A DNA stretch of 44,861 nucleotides, from contig DATJVP010000156.1 in the NCBI GenBank assembly GCA_035581425.1, positions 1 through 44,861 of the forward strand, written 5' to 3'. The notes below the pieces were generated by a model. That model was not told where the DNA came from and made no database searches. It saw nothing but the letters and a program-made list of their open reading frames with translations. Of the stretch, positions 1 through 6,840 are shown piece by piece (the stretch's first letter is position 1; each line of letters starts with the position of its first letter). The position numbers were made by a program, and so were the translations under genes. The DNA comes from DASZHJ01 sp035581425 (GTDB lineage Bacteria > Pseudomonadota > Alphaproteobacteria > ATCC43930 > CGMCC-115725).

Positions 1-1
1 A

Positions 2-334
2 CGGCGCGGCGTCGAAACGCGGCTCGTCATCGCGAGCGATCATCTTGCACCCGCGAAAGCAGACCCAACCCTCCTCAAGGAAATCATCCGGGCGCATCGC
101 TGCTTCGACGCACTGCGCCTCCGTAAAGCATCGATCGCCGAGTTGGCCGAGCGCGAAGGGGTCGACGATCGCTATATCAGCTGCGTGCTGCCCCTGGCTT
201 TCCTGGCGCCCGAGATCGTCACAGCGATCACCCAGGGGAGGCAGCCCACGGATCTCACTGCGACGAAGCTGGTGAGACGCATCGACCTGGCCCTCGACTG
301 GAACACCCAAAGGCGTCAACTCGGCTTCACATAA
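2..334 (+). CDS. Serine recombinase family protein, C-terminal fragment (cut by window edge)
   Basis: The frame is open from the first bases of the window to a stop at 332-334, giving 110 residues with no start. The end reads S-I-A-E-L-A-E-R-E-G-V-D-D-R-Y-I-S, then L-P-L-A-F-L-A-P-E-I-V, then I-T-Q-G-R-Q-P-T-D-L-T, and closes with L-D-W-N-T-Q-R-R-Q-L-G-F. From family knowledge this is the usual C-terminus of the long serine recombinases (resolvase-type catalytic domain plus recombinase and zinc-ribbon domains) common in alphaproteobacterial genomes. The catalytic domain lies outside the window, so activity cannot be judged. The gene ends about 200 bases from the 3' end of tRNA-Gln and may mark the edge of an integrated element. 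Confidence 0.75.
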   Translation, partial: RRGVETRLVIASDHLAPAKADPTLLKEIIRAHRCFDALRLRKASIAELAEREGVDDRYISCVLPLAFLAPEIVTAITQGRQPTDLTATKLVRRIDLALDWNTQRRQLGFT

Positions 335-404
335 CGCGACTCCGCCCACCGATTCGCTGCACCATCCTTCTCCCAAACCGGAGCAGGCAAAGTGCCGACA
401 GAGA

Positions 405-430
405 GAAACGGGTCGCTCGACCCGCGTTTC
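405..430 (+). terminator. Stem-loop downstream of the recombinase gene
   Basis: GAAACGGGTC and GACCCG-cg-TTTC form a ten-pair stem with a two-base bulge and a GCTC loop. There is no U-run directly after it. It lies 70 bases past the recombinase stop and could act as a weak terminator or processing hairpin. Confidence 0.35.
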
Positions 431-469
431 GTCGGGTTCTGCGTTCTCCGGTGTGACTCAGGTCGTCAC

Positions 470-493
470 AAAGGCCTCGTTCCGGGGCTTTTT
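470..493 (+). terminator. Rho-independent terminator-like hairpin
   Basis: AAAGGCCTCG and CGGGGCTTTT form a ten-pair stem (two G-U pairs) around a TTC loop and end in a run of five T. It would stop plus-strand transcription arriving from the recombinase before it reaches the tRNA. Read on the minus strand the stem is poorer, so it is less convincing as the tRNA-Gln terminator. Confidence 0.5.
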
Positions 494-532
494 ACGGCAG
501 CAAGCAGAGAACGTCGGAAACCGCGGACTGGC

Positions 533-607
533 TGGCTGGGGCGCCAGGATTCGAACCTGGGAATGGCGGAATCAAAATCCGCTGCCTTACCACTTGGCTA
601 CGCCCCA
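533..607 (-). tRNA. tRNA-Gln (anticodon TTG)
   Basis: The minus strand folds as a full cloverleaf. The seven-pair acceptor stem is TGGGGCG/CGCCCCA (601-607 with 537-543), with discriminator G and an encoded CCA at 533-535. The D-arm contains GCCAAGTGGTAAGGC, the anticodon loop is TTTTGAT with anticodon TTG, and the T-arm contains GGTTCGAATCC. Length is 75 nt including CCA. A good sigma-70-like promoter lies upstream at 622-650. Confidence 0.97.
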
Positions 608-621
608 CCAGGCGGGGCGGG

Positions 622-650
622 ACCTTACCGGCAAAGCCCGAGCCTCGCAA
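622..650 (-). promoter_or_regulatory. Promoter of tRNA-Gln
   Basis: On the minus strand a -35 box TTGCGA (645-650) and a -10 box TAAGGT (622-627) are separated by exactly 17 bases. The predicted start falls a few bases before the mature tRNA 5' end at 607. Inferred from sequence only. Confidence 0.6.
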
Positions 651-705
651 CCGAGGCCGCTCGGATGATTGGACAGAGCGCGCGCCCCGCAGCATCATTG
701 CGGTC

Positions 706-1626
706 ATGCCGTTCCTTGGGGTCGATCCCTGGCGCTGGCAGTATTTCGAGGGCGAGCCCTGTCCCGATGACGTCGTTGTCCCCATCGACGATGCCACCGG
801 CTGGAACCTCTTCCCGCGCCACCGCTGGGTCTACAACAAGCTCCTGATCTGCGAGAGCCAGGGCCTGCCGCACGGGCCGCACGGCACGGAGCCGCCGCGC
901 TATCCGGTCTTCTCGAAGCCCATCTACAACATGCGCGGCATGGGTACCGGCGGTCGCATTATCCGCTCGAGTGCAGAGTACGAGGCCGCGGTCGAGCCCG
1001 GATACATGTGGATGCCCTTTTTCGAGGGCCTCCACGTCAGCACCGACGTGGCGCTCCGCGACGGGCGCGTGCTCTGGTGCAGGCACGCGACGGGGCTCGC
1101 GGGAGTGGAGGGTACCTTCGACTACTGGACACTTCACGCGGAGCCGATGCCACGGGTCGAGGCGCAGGTGCTGCCTTGGTTGGAGCGCAACCTCGCGGGA
1201 TTCACCGGCATCGTCAATCTCGAGACCATCGATGCCACGATCATCGAATGCCATCTCCGCATGAGCGAGCAATGGCTCGACCTCAACGGCGAGGGCTGGC
1301 TCAAGGCGGTGGTGGCGCTCTACACGAACGGCGCATGGCCCTTCGAGGATCGGCGCCGCACCGGCTACAGCGTCGTGCTCTTCGGCGCCCACGGCGTCCC
1401 CTGGCGGGTGGACCGGGAGCGCGTCAAGGAGTTGCTGCGCATGCCCGAGGTGAGCTCGATCCAGATCACCTTCGAGGAGGACGTGCCGGCGGAGCAGCAC
1501 GCCATGCCGCCGGGCGGATTCCGCCTCGCGATCGTCAATTGCTGGGACCTCGAGGCCGGCCGCGCCGCGCGCGCCCGGCTCAAGGAGCTCTTCACGGCCG
1601 GCATCGAAGCGCCGCTCCGCCCGTGA
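706..1626 (+). CDS. ATP-grasp-like protein of unknown substrate
   Basis: A 306-residue soluble protein with no signal peptide. I do not recognise a named family, but the layout resembles the ATP-grasp fold: an F-S-K-P lysine strand near residue 71, a glycine-rich G-M-G-T-G-G turn at 78-83, a F-F-E-G-x-H-V-S-T-D-V strand near 105-115 as in the hinge of ATP-grasp ligases, and N171/E173 with E181 in G-I-V-N-L-E-T-I and I-I-E-C-H-L-R, where metal-binding Asn/Glu would lie. The C-terminal third (after about 200) has no motif I can place. It sits alone between tRNA-Gln and a small membrane gene. The ATG at 706 has no obvious ribosome-binding site. The ligase function is inference only. Confidence 0.75.
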   Translation: MPFLGVDPWRWQYFEGEPCPDDVVVPIDDATGWNLFPRHRWVYNKLLICESQGLPHGPHGTEPPRYPVFSKPIYNMRGMGTGGRIIRSSAEYEAAVEPGYMWMPFFEGLHVSTDVALRDGRVLWCRHATGLAGVEGTFDYWTLHAEPMPRVEAQVLPWLERNLAGFTGIVNLETIDATIIECHLRMSEQWLDLNGEGWLKAVVALYTNGAWPFEDRRRTGYSVVLFGAHGVPWRVDRERVKELLRMPEVSSIQITFEEDVPAEQHAMPPGGFRLAIVNCWDLEAGRAARARLKELFTAGIEAPLRP

Positions 1627-1719
1627 GTGCGGGGTTGCGTCGTGCGCGCCCGCCGGTATGATCGCGGCGCCCGGCGGGCCGGGCATTGGTCAATCCCCGA
1701 GGACGGAGCGGCGCGGCGC

Positions 1720-1947
1720 ATGTGGCTTATCGAATGGCTCACGGATTGGAGCAACGAGAACGATCTCTGGCTCTTCTTGCCGATCATGGGCGCGCTCGCG
1801 CTGGTGGGCGTGGTGCTCGCGGGCCATTACGAGGACGGCATGCTGCACTATGCCGGGATCGCGCTCTTCATCGTCTCGATCGTCTGGATATTCCTGGCGC
1901 TCAAGGGCTACTTCGACGCGAAGGACCGCGGGAAGGCCCCGCATTGA
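1720..1947 (+). CDS. Small two-helix membrane protein
   Basis: A 75-residue protein starting at the ATG at 1720; the longer upstream reading is arginine-rich and unlike a protein. Two hydrophobic helices are clear, about residues 14-33 (L-F-L-P-I-M-G-A-L-A-L-V-G) and 43-64 (I-A-L-F-I-V-S-I-V-W-I-F), joined by a short acidic loop and followed by a charged tail (F-D-A-K-D-R-G-K). A purine-rich GGACGGAG lies 10-15 bases upstream. The last 47 bases overlap the 3' end of chaC on the opposite strand. Function unknown. Confidence 0.6.
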   Translation: MWLIEWLTDWSNENDLWLFLPIMGALALVGVVLAGHYEDGMLHYAGIALFIVSIVWIFLALKGYFDAKDRGKAPH

Positions 1948-2533
1948 GCTGGGCCGAGCTCGCCGTCCTCTGAACGAGATCGGCGAGGCGGTGGAGCGGC
2001 CCGTCATCGATCCCGAGCTCCTCCAGGTGCCGCACCGTATTCTCTAGGTAGTGGACGCAGAGACCGCGCACGCCCGCGCCCTGCAGGATGAGGCGCGCGG
2101 TTTCCTCCGGTGGAAGCTCTCCCGCATATCCGCGATGCTCGCGGTCGACGACGAAGGCATAGGCCTCGACGGTCCCGCGCGCGAGCCGGACGCGAAGCTT
2201 GCGCATGATGTAGACCCCGCCGCGGATCTCCCGATCCCAGAGATAAATCAGGACCGCCTTGGCGTGGCGCTTCGGCACGCGGTAGACGATCCCCCTGCAG
2301 GCGCCGCCGCGGTCGAGCCCAAGCACGAGTCCCGGCCGCTTCGGCGTTCCGCGATACCGGTGAGAATAGACGCAGAAGCGGCGGTGATAGCCGTACAGCA
2401 GCGCCGGATGCGCCTCGGCGTGGTGGAAGCCCGGATCCCACATCAGCGAGCCGTAACCGAAGACCCAGAAATCGCGCCCCTCCGCGAGCGCCGCTTTAAT
2501 CTCGGGACAGGCCAGCGCCTGCTTCTCGCTCAT
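1901..2533 (-). CDS. chaC: ChaC-family gamma-glutamylcyclotransferase
   Basis: A 210-residue cytosolic protein. The N-terminal V-F-G-Y-G-S-L-M-W-D-P-G-F is the signature substrate loop of the ChaC family, which cleaves glutathione to 5-oxoproline and Cys-Gly. W-D-R-E-I-R-G-G-V-Y follows in the expected place and V-H-Y-L-E-N-T is the usual C-terminal helix. The last ~25 residues are Ser/Arg/Pro-rich and unlike the family; they are read through the end of the convergent membrane-protein gene. The start overlaps the stop of the upstream EamA gene (ATGA), so the two are translationally coupled at the end of the aromatic amino acid operon. Confidence 0.93.
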   Translation of the reverse strand: MSEKQALACPEIKAALAEGRDFWVFGYGSLMWDPGFHHAEAHPALLYGYHRRFCVYSHRYRGTPKRPGLVLGLDRGGACRGIVYRVPKRHAKAVLIYLWDREIRGGVYIMRKLRVRLARGTVEAYAFVVDREHRGYAGELPPEETARLILQGAGVRGLCVHYLENTVRHLEELGIDDGPLHRLADLVQRTASSAQLNAGPSRGPSRRSSP

Positions 2534-3426
2534 GCGTTGCCCCGCACGACGAGCGCCACTCCCGCAACCGCAAGCCCCATTCCCAGGAGCGCGGTCGCGG
2601 CCAGGGTCTCATCGAAGAGGAAATAGGCGAAAAGGGCCGTCGTCGGTGCCACCAAATAAAAGAGGCTCGCGACGCGCGAGGCAGCGCCGCGCCGGAGCAA
2701 CCAGAATAGGAGCATCGTCGCTCCCACCGAGAGGACAAGGCAGAGCCAGGCTAGCGCGAAGATGAACTCCCCGGTCCAGGCAATGTGGCGTCCCTCGAAG
2801 ATCAGCGAGCCCGCAATCATCGCAAGCGCGGCGGTCGCATTCTGGATCACCGTCCCGCTTCGCAGATCCATGGCATCGCAAAAACGCTTCTGATAGAGCG
2901 TCCCGAAGGTAATGCCGAGGAGCGCCGCCATGCTCGGCACGATCCCCCAGAGGGCGCCGGCATCGAGGCGGAGCCTCTCGGCGACCACCAACGCCACGCC
3001 GACGAAGCCCAGCACGAAGCCCAGCCACTGCAGGCCCCGTACCGGCTCACCCAGGAGGTGGCGCACCAACACCGCCGTCAGGAGCGGCTGCAAGGCCGTG
3101 ATGAGCGCGGTCAGTCCAGCGCTCAGGCCCATGGAGATCGCGAGAAAGACGCCGCCGAGAGCGGTCGCCTGCAAGAGAAGTCCCACGACCGCGATGTGGG
3201 CCGCCTCGCCTAAGCTCTGCGGCCAGCGCGCGCCCGCAGCGAGGCTCACGAGCGCCATGATGGCGGCCACGATCGAATAGCGCAGACCCAGGAACGTCAT
3301 GGGCTCGGCGTAGGGGAGCCCGAGCTTCGCCCCGATATAGCCCGTCGACCACAGAACAACGAAGAGCCCCGGCGCGACGCCGGTCATCAGGCTCCGCACG
3401 CCACCCGAACGGCCGGAGGCGGTCAT
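2530..3426 (-). CDS. EamA/DMT-family transporter
   Basis: 298 residues from the ATG at 3426, ten bases after the stop of the monooxygenase gene; longer readings run into that gene. It has about ten hydrophobic helices in two EamA repeats. The first begins V-A-P-G-L-F-V-V-L-W-S-T-G-Y-I-G-A-K and ends A-L-I-T-A-L-Q-P-L-L-T-A-V. The second ends Y-L-V-A-P-T-T-A-L-F-A-Y-F-L-F-D-E. The family exports or imports small metabolites; the substrate cannot be read from sequence. An ATG at 3387 would also keep the whole membrane domain. It is co-transcribed with chaC (4-nt overlap). Confidence 0.9.
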   Translation of the reverse strand: MTASGRSGGVRSLMTGVAPGLFVVLWSTGYIGAKLGLPYAEPMTFLGLRYSIVAAIMALVSLAAGARWPQSLGEAAHIAVVGLLLQATALGGVFLAISMGLSAGLTALITALQPLLTAVLVRHLLGEPVRGLQWLGFVLGFVGVALVVAERLRLDAGALWGIVPSMAALLGITFGTLYQKRFCDAMDLRSGTVIQNATAALAMIAGSLIFEGRHIAWTGEFIFALAWLCLVLSVGATMLLFWLLRRGAASRVASLFYLVAPTTALFAYFLFDETLAATALLGMGLAVAGVALVVRGNA

Positions 3427-3436
3427 CGCGAGGAAA

Positions 3437-3784
3437 TCAGCGGCGTTTCGCGTCGGGCATGTGCTGCGGCGCTTGCGCGCGGTCGTGCATGCCGTATTGC
3501 CGCGCCACCTCCGCGACCGAGAGTCGATAGTCGCGAAAGACCTCCGTACGTCCCTTGAGCTGCGCCTCGAAATGCCGCTCCTGACGCCGCCAGCGCTCGA
3601 CGGCCTCGGCGTCACGCCAAAAGGAGAGCGAGAGCATCTTGCCCTCGTTAGTGATGCTCTGGAAGCGCTCGACGGAGATGAACCCGTCGATCTTCTCGAG
3701 TTCGGGCCGCAGCATCGCCGCGATGTCCAGATAGTCGCCCCTGCGGCCGGGCATGGGCTCGACCTCGAAGATCACCGCGTACAT
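3437..3784 (-). CDS. ABM-domain (antibiotic biosynthesis monooxygenase-like) protein
   Basis: 115 residues. The pattern V-I-F-E-V-E-P at the N-terminus, L-R-P-E-L-E-K-I-D-G-F-I-S-V-E-R-F and L-S-L-S-F-W-R-D-A-E-A-V-E-R-W-R is the dimeric ferredoxin-like ABM fold seen in small cofactor-free monooxygenases and haem-degrading or stress proteins. Its start lies 12 bases after the tyrA stop, so it probably belongs to the same transcript. Substrate unknown; many family members have no known activity. Confidence 0.88.
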   Translation of the reverse strand: MYAVIFEVEPMPGRRGDYLDIAAMLRPELEKIDGFISVERFQSITNEGKMLSLSFWRDAEAVERWRRQERHFEAQLKGRTEVFRDYRLSVAEVARQYGMHDRAQAPQHMPDAKRR

Positions 3785-3796
3785 GGTCCCTCCCCC

Positions 3797-4681
3797 TCAG
3801 GCTTGCTTCGCCTCGATGATGGAGCGGCGGATCGCGCGAGTGCGCGTGAAGAGATCCTCGAGCCTATTTCCCTCGCCCCAGCGGATCGCGCGCTGCAAGG
3901 CCGTGAGATCCTCGCTGAAGCGCTGCAGCATCTCCAGCACCGCCTCGCGATTGTTGAGGAAGATGTCGCGCCACATGATTGGATCGGAGGCGGCGATGCG
4001 CGTGAAATCGCGGAAGCCGCCGGCGGAGAACTTGACGACCTCGGATTTGAGGGTGTCCTCGAGGTCGGTCGCGGTGCCGACGATGGTGTAGGCGATGAGA
4101 TGCGGGAGATGCGAGGTGATCGCGAGCACGAGGTCGTGATGCTCTGCCTCCATCGTCACGATCTTCATGCCGGCCGCCTGCCAGAGCGCCGTGACTCGCG
4201 CGAGCGCGGCGGCATCGGTCTCCGGCAGCGGCGTCACGATGTACCAGCGGTCGTTGAAGAGGTCCGCGAAGCCGGATTCGGGGCCGGAATGCTCGGTGCC
4301 CGCCACGGGATGGCCCGGCACGAAATGGCTCCCCGCGGGTATGTGCGGGAGGACGTCGCGGATCACCGCCTGCTTCACCGAGCCGACATCGGTGACGATC
4401 GCTCCGGGCTTGAGTGCACTGCCGATTGCCGCCGCGATTTCCGCATAGGCGGAGAGCGGTGTCCCCAGCACGACGAGATCGGCGCCCTTGACGGCGGCAG
4501 CGGGATCGAGCGTCGCTTCGTCGCAGAGGCCGAGGCGGATCGCCGTGTCGAGGCTCTTCTGGCTCCGCGCGCAAACGACGATCTCTCTCGCGAGCTTCTC
4601 GCGCCGGAGGAGCCGTGCGAGCGAGGAATTGATGAGGCCGATGCCGATGAGCGCGACGCGCTCGAAATGCACCGCGCTCAC
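3797..4681 (-). CDS. tyrA: Prephenate/arogenate dehydrogenase
   Basis: 294 residues from a GTG at 4681 that overlaps the hisC stop (GTGA); no ATG is available near this position. It carries the NAD(P)-binding motif G-I-G-L-I-N-S-S near the N-terminus, D-V-G-S-V-K, the substrate-binding segment H-P-V-A-G-T-E-H-S-G-P, and A-I-T-S-H-L-P-H. It oxidises and decarboxylates prephenate or arogenate in tyrosine synthesis. There is no ACT domain, so feedback control by tyrosine through such a domain is absent. The glycine-rich loop has Asn where many homologues have Gly (G-L-I-N-S-S), which I believe is common in related alphaproteobacteria. The clustered aminotransferase and chorismate mutase fit the pathway. 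Confidence 0.95.
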   Translation of the reverse strand: MSAVHFERVALIGIGLINSSLARLLRREKLAREIVVCARSQKSLDTAIRLGLCDEATLDPAAAVKGADLVVLGTPLSAYAEIAAAIGSALKPGAIVTDVGSVKQAVIRDVLPHIPAGSHFVPGHPVAGTEHSGPESGFADLFNDRWYIVTPLPETDAAALARVTALWQAAGMKIVTMEAEHHDLVLAITSHLPHLIAYTIVGTATDLEDTLKSEVVKFSAGGFRDFTRIAASDPIMWRDIFLNNREAVLEMLQRFSEDLTALQRAIRWGEGNRLEDLFTRTRAIRRSIIEAKQA

Positions 4682-5781
4682 TGAGCCCCCAGGAAATCCG
4701 CCACCGCCTTCACGACGGCGCGCATCTCCTCCTCCGTCCCGATCGTGATGCGAAGCCAATCCGGGAGCTGATATCCCGCGATCCCGCGCGTGAGGATGCC
4801 GCGCGACTTCAGGAACTCGAAGGCGGCGTTCGCAGTCTTTCCGCCGATGCCAGGGAAACGGACGATGACGAAATTGGCGACCGAGGGCTGTACGGTCACG
4901 CCCAACGCCGCGAGCTCGCGCTCGAGCCAGGGACGCCAGATGTCGTTGTGCTCGCGCGCACGGTCGACCGAGGCGACGTCGTCGAGCGCCGCCACCGCCG
5001 CCGCCTGCGCGGCCGCGTTGAGATTGAATGGTCCCCGCACGCGATTGAGCACGTCTGCAATCTCGGCGCTGCAATAGGCCCAGCCGACCCTCAGCCCCGC
5101 CAGCGCGTAAATCTTGGAGAAGGTGCGGGTCATGACGACATTGGAATTCGCCTCGACGAGCGCGATGCCGGGCTCGTAGTCGTTGCGCTGCACGAATTCC
5201 GCGTAGGCAGCGTCGATCACCAGCAGCACCGATTTCGGCAGCCCCGCATGGAGCCGCGCGACCTCCTCGCTCGAGAGATAGGTCCCCGTGGGATTGTTGG
5301 GATTGGCGAGGAAGACGATGCGCGTCCGCGGCGTGACGGCCCGGAGGATCGCGTCGACATCGGCGGTGAGATGCTGCTCCGGCGCCGTCACGGGCCTGGC
5401 ACCCGCGGCCTTTGCCGCGATCGGATACATGAGGAAGCCATGGCGGCTGTAGAGCACCTCGTCCCCCTCGCCGGCATAGGCCTTGGTGAGGAGGCCGATG
5501 AGCTCGTCGGAGCCGTTGCCGCAGACGATCCGCGCGGCATCGAGGCCGTAGTGCTTGGCCAAGGTCTGCCGCAGCATGTCCGCAGCGCCGTCGGGGTAGC
5601 GGTAAATCTCCGGGGCGAGCGCCGCATAGGCCGCGATCGCGCGCGGGCTCGGACCCAGCGCGCTCTCGTTCGAGGCAAGCCGGATCGGTTTCGCAAAGCC
5701 CGGAGCCCCGGCCTCGCCGCCGCGATAGGGCGCGATCTCCAGGACACCGGGACGGGGCGTGGGAACGAGTTTGGCACTCAT
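4678..5781 (-). CDS. hisC: Histidinol-phosphate/aromatic aminotransferase HisC
   Basis: 367 residues, PLP-dependent class I/II aminotransferase fold. The PLP lysine is K223 in T-F-S-K-I-Y-A-L-A-G-L-R-V-G-W. The nucleotide-cofactor loop is N-G-S-D-E-L (about 89-94), and N-P-N-N-P-T-G lies at 160-166. HisC transaminates histidinol phosphate, and copies placed beside tyrA often serve as the aromatic aminotransferase. Its position between chorismate mutase and tyrA, with 4-nt overlaps on both sides, favours a role in Tyr/Phe synthesis. A second hisC in the histidine operon elsewhere would support this. Confidence 0.95.
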   Translation of the reverse strand: MSAKLVPTPRPGVLEIAPYRGGEAGAPGFAKPIRLASNESALGPSPRAIAAYAALAPEIYRYPDGAADMLRQTLAKHYGLDAARIVCGNGSDELIGLLTKAYAGEGDEVLYSRHGFLMYPIAAKAAGARPVTAPEQHLTADVDAILRAVTPRTRIVFLANPNNPTGTYLSSEEVARLHAGLPKSVLLVIDAAYAEFVQRNDYEPGIALVEANSNVVMTRTFSKIYALAGLRVGWAYCSAEIADVLNRVRGPFNLNAAAQAAAVAALDDVASVDRAREHNDIWRPWLERELAALGVTVQPSVANFVIVRFPGIGGKTANAAFEFLKSRGILTRGIAGYQLPDWLRITIGTEEEMRAVVKAVADFLGAQ

Positions 5782-6683
5782 GGCACCTGACCTCGCCGAC
5801 GTGGGGCACCTCTCCGCGGCGACGCGATCTCCTGCAGCGAGAGGGGCCGCGCATAGCCGCCGAGGAAAGATACGCTGCCGACGGCCTCGCCCAGGGGACG
5901 CAGCGCATCCTTGAGCCGCTTATCGTCGGCACGGACGATACTCTCGACCTCCAGGAGATCGGCCGCGATATCGGGCCCGCGGTCGACGGCCGCGAGGAAA
6001 CCGGGATCGAAGCCGCCAGCCTTGAGCGCCGAGAGCAGGCGGCCGCGGCTCATCTCGCGGCTCGTGTCGATGACGAGGAGGCTGCGGTCGGCGCCGGTTG
6101 CTTCGGCATCGCCGCGGCCGATCGCGAGCGCCTCGGTATTGCCGCTCCGCGCATTGCCGTTCCCTGCGAAGGGAAGGCGCGCGATCACCCGGGGCGTCGC
6201 GGGATCGGTCGCCGCGAGATGCGGCCACCAGGGATCCGCCTCGCCGTCCTGCGGCATCGGCAAAAGGCCGACGCTCGCGTCTCCCTCGGTGACCGCGCGC
6301 AGCACCTGAACCGCGGTGCTATAAGCCGTCATGGGCGTGTGGCTGCCATAGTGATCGCGCGCGAGGTCCCAGTAGCCCGGCGCGGCGTCAGGCGCGTAGA
6401 CCGCGACGGCGAAATCAACCTGGAGCGCGATCGTGCCGCTCAGGAGCTCGCGCCAGATGCGGACGATCACCGGGCGGGGCAGCGGTCCCTTGTGCCGTGC
6501 CATCAGGCGGCGGAGGATCGTCGCCTCGCGGCCGGGCCGCAAGGCGGGAACTCGATCGCCCTTCTTGAGGGCGCCGATCTCCGCGACGATCTCGGTGCGC
6601 CGCATCAGGAGGTCGTGCAGCTCGTCGTCGATCTCATCGATCTTGCGGCGTAGCTCGTCCAGGGTCCAATGCGGGTCGGCCAT
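5778..6683 (-). CDS. Chorismate mutase fused to a degenerate prephenate-dehydratase-like region
   Basis: 301 residues. Residues about 7-95 are an AroQ chorismate mutase (L-D-E-L-R-R-K-I-D-E-I-D-D-E-L, then R-R-T-E-I-V-A-E-I-G and P-G-R-E-A-T-I-L-R-R-L). The remainder follows the order of a bifunctional PheA: a periplasmic-binding-like segment, then an ACT-like end with L-L-E-V-E-S-I-V and F-L-G-G-Y-A-R-P-L where PheA has the ESRP and LGSYPR motifs. The T-R-F catalytic signature of prephenate dehydratase is not visible. I infer an active mutase with a non-catalytic, possibly ligand-sensing, C-terminal half. First gene of the operon with hisC and tyrA (ATGA overlap). Confidence 0.88.
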   Translation of the reverse strand: MADPHWTLDELRRKIDEIDDELHDLLMRRTEIVAEIGALKKGDRVPALRPGREATILRRLMARHKGPLPRPVIVRIWRELLSGTIALQVDFAVAVYAPDAAPGYWDLARDHYGSHTPMTAYSTAVQVLRAVTEGDASVGLLPMPQDGEADPWWPHLAATDPATPRVIARLPFAGNGNARSGNTEALAIGRGDAEATGADRSLLVIDTSREMSRGRLLSALKAGGFDPGFLAAVDRGPDIAADLLEVESIVRADDKRLKDALRPLGEAVGSVSFLGGYARPLSLQEIASPRRGAPRRRGQVP

Positions 6684-6712
6684 CGGGGATTTTCATGCCG
6701 GGGAGGGCGATA

Positions 6713-6741
6713 CTGATAGTCGGGCGCGCCCGGGAAAGCAA
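6713..6741 (-). promoter_or_regulatory. Promoter of the chorismate mutase-hisC-tyrA operon
   Basis: On the minus strand, -35 TTGCTT (6736-6741) and -10 TATCAG (6713-6718) are 17 bases apart. The spacer contains a perfect 12-bp palindrome, CGGGCGCGCCCG (6721-6732), placed as a repressor operator would be. The start codon at 6683 would follow a leader of about 25 bases. Confidence 0.45.
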
Positions 6742-6749
6742 AGAAAACA

Positions 6750-6779
6750 TTGACACCGCCGCGACTTGCTACCTAGCTA
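6750..6779 (+). promoter_or_regulatory. Promoter of metX-metW
   Basis: A consensus -35 TTGACA (6750-6755) is followed after 18 bases by TAGCTA (6774-6779). The predicted transcript would have a leader of about 50 bases before the metX ATG. It is back-to-back with the promoter of the aromatic operon. Confidence 0.5.
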
Positions 6780-6814
6780 TGCGCCCGTTGCGCAACCTGC
6801 CCGATCCCGCAGCA

Positions 6815-6828
6815 CTTGGAGTTCCAAG
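6815..6828 (+). promoter_or_regulatory. 14-bp dyad in the metX leader
   Basis: CTTGGA-GT-TCCAAG is perfectly symmetric and ends 12 bases before the metX ATG, next to the likely ribosome-binding purines (AAGGG, 6826-6830). The two-base loop is too tight for a good RNA hairpin, so a DNA operator is more likely. No SAM-riboswitch conserved core is visible in this short leader. Confidence 0.35.
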
Positions 6829-6840
6829 GGCATCCCAGTC

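Noticed and set aside
625..1686. Long open frame on the minus strand opposite the ATP-grasp-like gene
   Set aside because: The translation is rich in Arg, His, Asp and Ala with no recognisable motif, as expected for an antisense shadow of a GC-rich gene; it also runs into the 3' neighbourhood of tRNA-Gln.
6780..6840. SAM-II-type riboswitch before metX
   Set aside because: The leader is short and lacks the conserved core and pseudoknot elements expected for that class; a covariance-model scan would settle it.
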